A DNA stretch of 35,139 bases, taken from an uncultured Eubacteriales bacterium (GTDB taxonomy: Bacteria; Bacillota; Clostridia; Oscillospirales; Acutalibacteraceae). The position numbers were made by a program, and so were the translations under genes. Position 1 is the first letter of the stretch; each line of letters starts with the position of its first letter. The stretch covers positions 1 to 35,139 of the forward strand of contig CAKSDJ010000011.1 of NCBI GenBank assembly GCA_934445015.1, given 5' to 3'. The notes beneath the pieces were generated by a model. It did not search any database and had not been told where the DNA came from. It saw only the letters and a program-made list of their open reading frames with translations. This document shows positions 13,198 to 22,000 of this stretch, one piece after another.

Positions 13198-15441
13198 TTA
13201 TATATCAAGTTGCGTTTGCGTGGATTTATGCGCCTGCGGCAACGCACCGGCAGCCGGCAGATTTTTTGTGCGGTATCGGTGCGGATTTTCAAGCGTGCCG
13301 TCGTTATAAACCTCTGCCGTAAAAATTCGCTGACCTTTTTTTTGAGTCATCACCGCAATACCGCCGTTATCCTTTGTGGTTTTCGCAGGAATCATCGCTG
13401 TGTTTACAAGCAACATACGGTTGTTTGTTGACTTGAGCAAAATATCGCAGTCGTCTTTAAAATACATAACCGTGTGAATTTTATATTTGTTGCAATATGC
13501 CTTTATAAGCTTTTTACGGTTTGTTTTTGTCTCGTATGATTTAAGCGGAACTTTTGCGACCCGACCGTTATCAAACACAAAAATTACAAATCCCGAATAA
13601 TCTCTTGTATCAATCATATAAAGGCTTGCTTCGCCATCATCATACTCAAGTTTACTTGCAACATAATCACCGAGAACGCTTGCCTTGCCGTCCTGAAAAT
13701 CCGCAACACGACTTTTATAGACCTGCGCGTTTGTTGTAAAGAAGAGCAGGTCGTGTGCATTGGTAGACTCGGCAACCTGAGTAATTACATCACCCTCTTT
13801 AAGTTTTTGCTCACCGCTCATACGCAGCGAAATCGGAGTGATCTTTTTGAAATATCCGTCTTTTGTAAAGAAAAGCGTTACAGGTGACTCATCGGGCGTG
13901 TATTCTTCTGCCTCGGCGCTGTCAGCCTCTGCCGAAACAATTTGAGTTTTTCGGTCACGACCGTATTTTTCGATTACCTCTTCAAGTTCTTTTACAATTA
14001 TCTTTTTAATTCTTGATTTTGAGTCAAGTATGCTTTGCATATCCTCAATCTCTTTTTCAAGGCTTTCGATTTCATCAAGGCGTTTTAAAATATATTCGCG
14101 GTTGAGGTGGCGCAATTTTATTTCTGCAACGTATTCTGCCTGAATTTCATCAATTCCGAAACCTATCATAAGGTTGGGCACTACCTCTTTTTCCTCTTTG
14201 GTATCACGCACTATTTTTATTGCCTTGTCTATATCAAGCAATATTTTTTGCATACCTTTAAGCAAATGCAATTTACTTTTTGCTTTTTCAAGTTTAAAGT
14301 AAACCCTGCGGCGAACGCATTCACTGCGAAACGCCACCCATTCGCTTATTATTTCTTTAACGCCCAAAACCATAGGACTTGACGCTATAAGAATATTGAA
14401 ATTGCATGAAAAACTGTCTTGCAACGGGGTCATTCTGAAAAGTTTTTTCATTAACTTTTCAGGATCGACGCCACGTTTTAAATCTATTGTTATCTGCAGA
14501 CCGCCGAGGTCGGTTTCATCGCGGATATCGTTTATTTCGGTTATTTTTTTGAGTTTTACAAGGTCAATGACCTTTTCGATAACCGCTTCGGTTGTGGTGG
14601 TAGGCGGTATGGATTTTATATCAATACAGTTGTTTGATTTATCATAAACATACGTGCCGCGCACCTTAAAACTGCCGCGTCCTGTCTCATAAATCTTTTC
14701 AAGTTCGGCGCGGTTATACAAAAGTTCGCCGCCTATCGGAAAATCGGGTGCCAAAAGAGTATCGGCAATATTTATGTCGCTGTCTTTTATATAAGCAATT
14801 GTGGTTTCACAAACCTCGCGCAGATTAAACGGGCAAATATTGCTTGCCATACCTGCGGCAATGCCCATATTTGCATTGACCAGAATTGAGGGAAATGTTA
14901 CCGGAAACAAGACCGGCTCTTTCATAGTAGCATCGTAGTTGTCTGCAAAATCCACCGTGTCTTTATCAATATCGGCAAAAAGTTCTTCGGCAATAGGAGC
15001 AAGTTTTGCCTCGGTATATCTTGAAGCCGCACACTGCATATCACGCGAATATGCTTTACCGAATGAGCCCTTTGATGTTACATAAGGGTGCAAAAGCGCC
15101 TCATTGCCTTCGGACAGGCGCACCATTGTTTCATAAATGGCGGCGTCACCGTGAGGGTTGAGTTGCATTGTGCGGCCTACTATGTTTGCCGATTTAACGG
15201 TTGAACCTTTAAGCAGACCCATATTATACATAGTATAAAGCAGTTTGCGGTGTGAGGGTTTAAAACCGTCAATTTCAGGTATTGCACGCGAAACAATGAC
15301 ACTCATAGCATAGGGCATAAAGTTTGATTTCAACGTTTCGGTTACAAGACTTTCTACAACAGTACCTGCACCCGCAATATAGGCGTTACCCTGCGGTTTT
15401 TTGATTTTTTGTTCGTTTTCTTTTTTCTTTCTTGGAGCCAA
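13198..15441 (-). CDS. parC: Type IIA DNA topoisomerase subunit A (divergent, topoisomerase IV/ParC type)
   Basis: This subunit cuts and rejoins both DNA strands. The 747-residue protein has the breakage-reunion domain (EIDGFKPSHRKLLYTMYNMG, NPHGDAAIYETMVRL), the catalytic tyrosine at about residue 142 in AASRYTEAKLAPI, GIAAGMASNICPFN and the coiled-coil gate (LKGMQKILLDIDKAI). The C-terminal beta-propeller is present (TKDGYFKKI, DNGRVAKVPL) but I see no GyrA box, which favours decatenation over supercoiling. Position 100 is alanine where GyrA Ser83/ParC Ser80 stands, and 104 is glutamate. Start is TTG 15441, nine bases after AGGAG. It follows parE by 30 bp. Divergent from standard ParC, so the symbol is by role. 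Confidence 0.85.
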   Translation of the reverse strand: MAPRKKKENEQKIKKPQGNAYIAGAGTVVESLVTETLKSNFMPYAMSVIVSRAIPEIDGFKPSHRKLLYTMYNMGLLKGSTVKSANIVGRTMQLNPHGDAAIYETMVRLSEGNEALLHPYVTSKGSFGKAYSRDMQCAASRYTEAKLAPIAEELFADIDKDTVDFADNYDATMKEPVLFPVTFPSILVNANMGIAAGMASNICPFNLREVCETTIAYIKDSDINIADTLLAPDFPIGGELLYNRAELEKIYETGRGSFKVRGTYVYDKSNNCIDIKSIPPTTTTEAVIEKVIDLVKLKKITEINDIRDETDLGGLQITIDLKRGVDPEKLMKKLFRMTPLQDSFSCNFNILIASSPMVLGVKEIISEWVAFRSECVRRRVYFKLEKAKSKLHLLKGMQKILLDIDKAIKIVRDTKEEKEVVPNLMIGFGIDEIQAEYVAEIKLRHLNREYILKRLDEIESLEKEIEDMQSILDSKSRIKKIIVKELEEVIEKYGRDRKTQIVSAEADSAEAEEYTPDESPVTLFFTKDGYFKKITPISLRMSGEQKLKEGDVITQVAESTNAHDLLFFTTNAQVYKSRVADFQDGKASVLGDYVASKLEYDDGEASLYMIDTRDYSGFVIFVFDNGRVAKVPLKSYETKTNRKKLIKAYCNKYKIHTVMYFKDDCDILLKSTNNRMLLVNTAMIPAKTTKDNGGIAVMTQKKGQRIFTAEVYNDGTLENPHRYRTKNLPAAGALPQAHKSTQTQLDI

Positions 15442-15471
15442 TTTTTATATCTCCTTTATTTATGACTGCCG

Positions 15472-17454
15472 TTAACTTACGTCAACATCCTCCATATACA
15501 GATATCCGTACTCAGAGATGTAATCTTTTCTGCCCGACAGATTATCGCCGAGCAACAGGTCAAACATTTCACTTGTGTATTCGGCGTCCTCAGGTAAAAT
15601 TTTTATAAGCCTGCGTGTTTCGGGATTCATTGTAGTAAGATTCATCATATCCGGCTGGTTTTCGCCGAGTCCCTTTGAACGCTGCAAAGTATATTTTGTG
15701 TTGCCTATTTGGTTTAGTATATCCGCTTTCTCGTTCTCATCGTAAGCAAAGTATGTTTTTTCTTTTGTAGTTATCTCATAAAGCGGTGTTTCTGCAATAA
15801 AGACCTTGCCCTCGGCTATTAAGGTAGGCATAAGCCGGTAAATCATTGTGAGTATAAGGGTTCTGATATGAAAACCGTCAACATCGGCATCGGTACATAT
15901 TATAATTTTATTCCACCTCAGATTTGCCATATCAAAGTTTGATAGATTTTTGTTTGCCTTTGACCTGACCTCTACGCCGCAACCCAAAACTTTAAGCAGA
16001 TCGGTTATGATTTCACTTTTGAAAATTTTGTCGTATTCAGCTTTCAGACAGTTAAGTATTTTACCGCGGACCGGCATAATTGCCTGAAAAGCGGCGTCAC
16101 GCGCAAGTTTACAGGAGCCCAACGCCGAATCGCCCTCAACTATATAAAGTTCGCGCTCCGCAATATCTTTACTGCGACAGTCGACAAACTTTTGAACGCG
16201 GTCGGCTATCGAATTACCGGTAGACAACGTTTTTTTCAGATTTATGCGCTCTTTTTCACTGCGTTCGCGGCTTCGCTTGTTTATAAGCACCTGTTCGGCA
16301 ATTTTTTCTGCCTCGGCCTTGTTTTCAATAAAATAAATTTCAAGCTGATGCCTGAAAAATTCAGTCATGGCGTCCCCGATAAACTTATTTGTAATTGCTT
16401 TTTTGGTTTGGTTTTCATACGAAGTAACGGTTGAAAAAGATGAAATCACAAGCACCAGACACTCTTCAATATCAGAGAAAGTTATTTTGCTTTCGTTACT
16501 TTTGTATTTATTGTTTTGTTTAAGATAAGCGTCAATCTGGTAAACAAAAGCGTTGCGCACAGCGCGCTCGGGCGCACCGCCGTGCTCAAGCCAGCTTGAA
16601 TTGTGATAATATTCTTTTAGAGTGTGCCTGTTTGAAAATGTAAGCGCCGCATTGATCTTAACCTTATACTCTGGCTTGTCTTCACGGTCGCGTCCCTTGC
16701 GCTCGGTATTCCAGAACTGAACCGATGTAAGCTTTTCATCGCCTACCGTTTCGTTGACATAATCCGTTATACCGTTTTTATAAACTATTTCCTGTGTTAT
16801 GAAACGTGCGCCCTGCTGCTCACGGAATTCAAAAAGAAGCCCATCGTTTACAATTGCCTGCCGTTTAAGCGTATCAATAAAATAATCACGCGGAATATTT
16901 GTATCGGTAAATACTTCAATATCCGGTTTCCAACGGGTTTTTGTGCCTGTATCCTTGCCGGTATATGCCTCTTTTTTAAGACCGCCTATGTTAAATCCTT
17001 TTTCAAAATGCAGTGTATATTTGAAACCGTCACGCTTGACTTCAACATCCATCCATTCCGATGAATACTGAGTGGCACAAAGGCCCAAACCGTTAAGGCC
17101 TACGGAGTACTCATAATTTGCACCGTCATTTGTATTGTATTTGCCGCCTGCGTACATCTCACAAAAAACGAGTTCCCAGTTAAAACATTCCTCTTTAGGG
17201 TTGTAATCGACAGGGCATCCGCGACCAAAGTCCTGCACTTCAACAGAGCCGTCGCTGTAAGACGTTACAACTATCTTTTTACCGTGACCCTCACGCGCCT
17301 CATCAATTGAGTTTGATATTATTTCAAAAACCGAATGTTCGCAACCGTCAAGCCCGTCCGAGCCGAAAATAACACCCGGGCGTTTACGCACGCGATCAGG
17401 ACCTTCAAGTTTTTGTATACTTGTATTATCGTATTGCGGTTTTGTTTTAGCCAA
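15472..17454 (-). CDS. parE: Type IIA DNA topoisomerase subunit B (divergent, topoisomerase IV/ParE type)
   Basis: This is the ATPase partner of the gene just downstream. The 660-residue protein shows the GHKL site (FEIISNSIDEAREG with the catalytic Glu about residue 44 and Asn 48), GLNGLGLCATQYSS for the ATP lid, and a TOPRIM domain with VEGDSALGSCKLARD, MPVRGKILN and CTDADVDGFHIRTL. Three changes mark it as a divergent branch: EGDSALG for EGDSAGG, SKGLGENQPD for YKGLGEMNP, and an unusual GSDGLDGCEHSVFE loop after the RPG motif. Start TTG 17454 follows AAGGAAG; the ATG overlapping it at 17458 is out of frame and stops after three codons. Promoter at 17497-17526. Confidence 0.87.
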   Translation of the reverse strand: MAKTKPQYDNTSIQKLEGPDRVRKRPGVIFGSDGLDGCEHSVFEIISNSIDEAREGHGKKIVVTSYSDGSVEVQDFGRGCPVDYNPKEECFNWELVFCEMYAGGKYNTNDGANYEYSVGLNGLGLCATQYSSEWMDVEVKRDGFKYTLHFEKGFNIGGLKKEAYTGKDTGTKTRWKPDIEVFTDTNIPRDYFIDTLKRQAIVNDGLLFEFREQQGARFITQEIVYKNGITDYVNETVGDEKLTSVQFWNTERKGRDREDKPEYKVKINAALTFSNRHTLKEYYHNSSWLEHGGAPERAVRNAFVYQIDAYLKQNNKYKSNESKITFSDIEECLVLVISSFSTVTSYENQTKKAITNKFIGDAMTEFFRHQLEIYFIENKAEAEKIAEQVLINKRSRERSEKERINLKKTLSTGNSIADRVQKFVDCRSKDIAERELYIVEGDSALGSCKLARDAAFQAIMPVRGKILNCLKAEYDKIFKSEIITDLLKVLGCGVEVRSKANKNLSNFDMANLRWNKIIICTDADVDGFHIRTLILTMIYRLMPTLIAEGKVFIAETPLYEITTKEKTYFAYDENEKADILNQIGNTKYTLQRSKGLGENQPDMMNLTTMNPETRRLIKILPEDAEYTSEMFDLLLGDNLSGRKDYISEYGYLYMEDVDVS

Positions 17455-17496
17455 ACATTACACTTCCTTATGTTAAGCATTATTTATACAGAATAT

Positions 17497-17526
17497 ATTA
17501 TATACTAAATGTTGTGTTTTCGTCAA
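17497..17526 (-). promoter_or_regulatory. SigA-type promoter of the parE-parC operon
   Basis: On the minus strand TTGACG (17526-17521) and TATAAT (17502-17497) are 18 bp apart, about 43 bp before the parE start. No other gene could use it. Confidence 0.7.
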
Positions 17527-17570
17527 GAATTAAAACACAAAAAATTGTTTTTAAACCCATAAAAACACAC

Positions 17571-17601
17571 AAGCAGTACGGTCGGTCTGACCGTACTGCT
17601 T
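17571..17601 (-). terminator. Intrinsic terminator of the M23 peptidase gene
   Basis: A perfect 13-bp stem (17571-17583 with 17589-17601) with loop GGTCT lies 23 bp after the stop codon. On the minus strand GTGTGTTTTTAT follows, a moderate T-tract. Confidence 0.8.
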
Positions 17602-17623
17602 TAATATTCAAATTTATTTAAAC

Positions 17624-18772
17624 TCAGTCCAAATTTATATATGGCGACGGATCTGTGTTTTTACCGTTTATTATAACCTCAAAATGCACGTGATTTCCGT
17701 ATGACTGACCGGTTGTGCCTACAAGCGCTATAACCTCACCCTGTGAAACCGTATCGCCTACCTTACAACAAAGTTGTTTTGCATGTCCGTAAAGTGTGCG
17801 CATACCGTTGCCGTGGTCAATAATAACACAGTTGCCGTAGTCGCCTTTCCAACCGGAATAAACAACTTTGCCGTCTGCAACGGCAAAAATTGTGGTGCCG
17901 CTGTCTGCACAAATATCAACGCCCTTATGGCTTCTGCCGTCACCGTAATATGAGCTTACGCGCCAACTGCCTGCCGGTACCGGAAAAATAAATCCGGCAC
18001 TGTGGGCAACCTGTTTTTGCTGCGCCGAAGCAGATGTTTTTGCGGTGCCTTTTACAATAACTTCATCAACCGGCTCAGAAACAACCTCTACCGACACGTC
18101 GGTTCTTGACTGCTCCTGCCCGTTTAGCAGCACTATGTCCTGCGTTACGCGGTTTACGCCTGCAACGCCCTGAACACTTACCGCTTCATAACCTATTACC
18201 TGTTCATTTGTTTTTTTGACGGTGCTTTTAAAAGGAATTTCAACTTCAGTGACCTGACGCGCTTTTGTAATGACATCAAGCGAATTAACAATGTTTTCGG
18301 CTGTTTGCCTGTTATCAAGTGCGCTTGCCATATAATAATCTTCATTCACCGATATTTCATCGGCAAATTCACTTGCACATTCGGCGTCTGAAGTATTAAA
18401 ACCGTCAAGACGCTCCTGCAAAAGTGTGTTAAGTAAGTCTTTTTCAATGCACAGTACAGATTTGCCGTTTACGGTAAGATTTGCAGCCGAAACTATATCC
18501 TCTGTGTTGTCAATTATCGCCTCGGCGACCTCATCCGTGCTGTTTATATCGCTATTCAAAACGATTGCAACATCAAAACGCGGTTCAACCACGGATTTTT
18601 CAACGTCGCTGCCGTTTACAATGTTTGAAACCAGCTTCAACGCATCCGAAAACTGCTGTTTGCGGCTTACGGTTGCTATCATATTGCCGCTGTAATTGAC
18701 CTTGTATGCAAAACGCGCGCCGGTAAACATAAGACTTGCAACTATTGCTATAACCGAAATTGCCGCAAACAC
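17624..18772 (-). CDS. Membrane-anchored G5 domain / M23 peptidoglycan endopeptidase
   Basis: The protein should cleave cell-wall cross-bridges outside the membrane. Seen in order: an N-terminal transmembrane or signal helix (AISVIAIVASLMFTG), about 140 residues of extracytoplasmic spacer, a G5 domain (from EVEIPFKSTVKK to VIVKGT, about residues 175-240) and a C-terminal LytM/M23 domain with the zinc ligands SHKGVD and NHVHFE and the YGHAK motif, so it looks active. GTG 18772 has AAGG five bases upstream, but the frame is open 30 codons further to ATT at 18862-18860, which stands 8 bases after a perfect AAAGGAG and adds a lysine-bearing cytoplasmic leader. The true start is therefore unsure. 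A SpoIIQ-like sporulation role is possible but cannot be told from general wall growth. Confidence 0.85.
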   Translation of the reverse strand: MFAAISVIAIVASLMFTGARFAYKVNYSGNMIATVSRKQQFSDALKLVSNIVNGSDVEKSVVEPRFDVAIVLNSDINSTDEVAEAIIDNTEDIVSAANLTVNGKSVLCIEKDLLNTLLQERLDGFNTSDAECASEFADEISVNEDYYMASALDNRQTAENIVNSLDVITKARQVTEVEIPFKSTVKKTNEQVIGYEAVSVQGVAGVNRVTQDIVLLNGQEQSRTDVSVEVVSEPVDEVIVKGTAKTSASAQQKQVAHSAGFIFPVPAGSWRVSSYYGDGRSHKGVDICADSGTTIFAVADGKVVYSGWKGDYGNCVIIDHGNGMRTLYGHAKQLCCKVGDTVSQGEVIALVGTTGQSYGNHVHFEVIINGKNTDPSPYINLD

Positions 18773-18884
18773 GGCAACCTTAACTGTTTTTGCAGTATTA
18801 TAAACTTTGAGTGCGCATAACTTTACACTTTTACAAATCAGTGAAATAACATCAGCGAAAATAGCGCATTCTCCTTTCGAAAAA

Positions 18885-18940
18885 TTACAATTTTGTAACT
18901 ATTACAATACTATTATACCAAATGGTTACAAAATTGCAAC
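18885..18940 (-). promoter_or_regulatory. Promoter of the M23 gene flanked by a paired inverted operator-like repeat
   Basis: Minus strand TTGCAA (18939-18934) and TATAAT (18917-18912) are 16 bp apart. Two copies of a near-palindrome, TTACAATTTTGTAAC (18885-18899) and GTTACAAAATTGCAAC (18925-18940), lie one over the -35 box and one downstream of the -10 box; each is the other's reverse complement at 14 of 15 bases. This is the arrangement expected of a dimeric repressor or response-regulator site. TGTAA half-sites recall WalR boxes, but the spacing does not fit its consensus. Confidence 0.55.
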
Positions 18941-19025
18941 CTTTTTTTATTAAAAACTTAAGAAATCTTTAAAACGTGTGCCCTATTTTTTTAAAGCGGT
19001 GCGCACAAAGCCGCATAAACAAAGA
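18941..19025. other. AT-rich spacer between polC and the M23 promoter, nothing coding seen
   Basis: Apart from T- and A-runs and a short imperfect GCGGTGCGCACAAAGCCGC hairpin near 18997-19015, no gene or site is apparent. Confidence 0.4.
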
Positions 19026-19052
19026 AAAAATCCGCCACTGCGGCGGATTTTT
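19026..19052 (-). terminator. Intrinsic terminator of the pyrH-polC operon
   Basis: The stem AAAAATCCGCC (19026-19036) pairs perfectly with 19042-19052 around ACTGC, and on the minus strand TTCTTTGTTT follows directly. It lies 20 bp after the polC stop. Confidence 0.9.
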
Positions 19053-19071
19053 AAATTGGATCATTTTTTGA

Positions 19072-22000
19072 TTAAAAAAGTGACATCTGGTTTGTGTCGG
19101 GCAAATCGGCAAGGGCGCCTATATCTGCAAGATTTTGAATAATTGTTTTTGAAACGCCTGCCTCAACGGCAAAATCCTCACGCGATACAAAGTTGCCTTT
19201 TTGTGCCGCTTCATATATAGAGTATGCCGCTTTTTCACCCACACCCGAAAGCGAGCCGAACGGCAAACGCATTTTTCCGTTCTCGGGCAAAAATTTCATA
19301 GCATGCGAATGGTTAATGTCTATCGGAAGCACTTCTATTCCGCGAGCCATCATCTCATTAAATATAAGCAGGGTGTCATAGGTGTCAAGTTCTTTTTTAG
19401 CCGCTTCTTTGCCCTTTGTCTTGATTTCATTCATTTTTGAGAGCACGGCTCCCCTGCCCTTTAATATTGTGAGAACGTCAACGTCTTCGGGGCGGGCGGT
19501 AAAATATGCGCAATAAAATTCAAGAGGTTTATAAACCTTATACCAACCGAGTCTTATCGCCGAAATAACGTATGCTGCAGCGTGCGCTTTGGGGAACATA
19601 TATTTTATCTTATAACAGGAACCGATATACCATTCAGGCACGTTGACAGCGCGCATATCGTCCTCCATAGACTGCCATTCTTCTTTAGAAACTTTGCCTT
19701 TTGCAACAAGGCCTTTACGCACGGTTTCTGTAATTTTAAACGCTCTTCCCTCATTCATACCCTGATGTATAAGGTATACCATTATATTATCACGGGTACC
19801 TATAACCTCTGAAATTGTGCAAATTTTGTTTTCTATCAGGTCTTTTGCATTGCCGAGGTAAACATCGGTGCCGTGCGACAGACCCGAAATCTGCAAAAGG
19901 TCGGAAAAATTTTGCGGTTTGCAGTCCACCAGCATTCCGCGTACAAAGGATGTGCCGAATTCGGGCAAACAGAATGTTCCGGTTTGCGACTCAATATCCT
20001 CAGGTGCTACACCGAGCGCCTCGGTCGAAGTAAACAGGCTGTAAACCTTAGGGTCGCTCATTGAAACAGTGTTTACGTCTTTGCCCGTATATTCGTCAAG
20101 GTATTTATATGTAGTAGGAACAACGTGACCCAACTCATCAAGTTTTAAAATTGTATCGTGTATTGAATGGAAATCGAAGTGCGTTGTTATAATATCGCTG
20201 TTTACATCATCTGCCGGATGCTGCACAGGGCAAAAGTCGTATATAGTCATACCCTGAGGCACAATTATCATACCTGCAGGGTGCTGGCCCGTGGTGTTTT
20301 TTACCTGAGCGTGCTCCACCAGCATAGCCAGGCGGTTGAGTTCTGCCTGACTTAAAACAACGTTCATTTTTTCGGCATAGGCTTTTGCAAAACCGAAAGC
20401 CGTTTTTTCTGCAATGGTAGAAATAGTACCCGCTTTATAAACGTTGTCGGCACCAAACAGAGTTTTGGTGTAATCCTGAACCCTGTTTTGCACTTCGTCC
20501 GAAAAGTTAAGGTCAATATCCGGTACTTTGTCGCCTTTGAATCCCAAAAAAGTTTCAAACGGTATATCGTGGCCGTTTCTGTCAAGCGGCATACCGCAGA
20601 CGGGGCAGTTTTTTTCTGGCAGGTCAAAACCCGAACCTACCGAACCGTCCGTAAAAAATTCGCTGTGATGGCATGCTTTGCAAACATAATGCGGCGGCAG
20701 GGGGTTAACCTCGGATATGCCTGCCATGGTAGCAACAAAAGATGAACCTACCGAACCACGCGAGCCTACATAATAGCCCTGCTCTTCGCTGTATGCAACA
20801 AGTTTCTGGGCAGATATATACATTATCGAAAATCCGTTGTTTATAATTGAATTCAGCTCTTTATTAAGGCGTTTTTCAACTATTTCGGGCACAGGGTCGC
20901 CGTAAATTGCGTGGGCATTTTCCCAACAGATCTTACGCAGCATTTCATCCGAACCTTCGATTACCGGCGGATAATTACCTTTAGGAACAGGTATAACATC
21001 ATCTGATATCATATCCGCAATCAAATTGGGGTTTTTAACCACAAATTCATACGCGCGGTCGCCGAAATATGAAAAATCCTCAAGCATTTCGGAAGTGGAT
21101 TTAAAATAGAGCGGCGCCTGATTTTCAATATCGTCAAAACCCTGACCCGCCATAACTATCTGGCGAATTATGCCGTCCTCTTTTTTAAGAAAGTGCACGT
21201 CGCCCGTAGCCACAGTCATCTTGCCGAGTTTATCTGCAATTTCAACTATTTTGCGGTTAAAGTTTTTTATGACCTCAATACTTGTAACACCTTTAAATCT
21301 ATTTGGTGTAACGTTACCCTTTTTATCCACCTTGTCGGGTTTAACGCTTTCGCGAACCATAAATTCATTATTACCGATAGGCTGTATTTCTAGATAATCG
21401 TAGTAAGAGGCAATCTCAAGCAATTCTTCATCGGGTTTACCGTCAACCACAGCGCGGTAAAGTTCGCCCTGCTCGCAGGCAGAGCCTATTATAAGACCGT
21501 CACGCAACTCATCCAGTTTTGAACGCATAATTACGGGTCTGCCGTAAAAATGATTAAGATGCGAGTCTGATACCAGTTTATACAGATTTTTAAGTCCGGC
21601 AAGGTTTCTGACCAGAATTATTTGGTGATTTCGCATTTTGGCGATCTGCTTTGGCGTAAGGTTTTCAAGATTATGGCGCTTATCGTCTATAAAATATGAC
21701 TCTACGCCGTAAATAGCCTTGAATTCGCCGCCGCTTTTGCGTATTTTTGATACCGCCTCGGCAACCGCAGGGTACGCCTGAACCACGCCGTGGTCGGTTA
21801 TTGCAACCGCCCTGTGACCCCATTTGTATGCACGATTTATAATATCGCCCGCGCTTGAAACGGCGTCTTTTGCCGACATATTGGTATGGCAATGCAGTTC
21901 AACGCGTTTTTCGCCAAGGTAATCGTCGGTTTCTTCATATTTCTTTATAGTCGCAAGCGCACTTACGTCAAGTACAAAATCCCTTGTCCAACTGTCGTAC

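Noticed and set aside
18885..18940. WalR (YycF) box at the M23 promoter
   Set aside because: TGTAA half-sites exist but spacing is about 11 bases or more instead of the five of the known tandem box; kept only as an unassigned operator.
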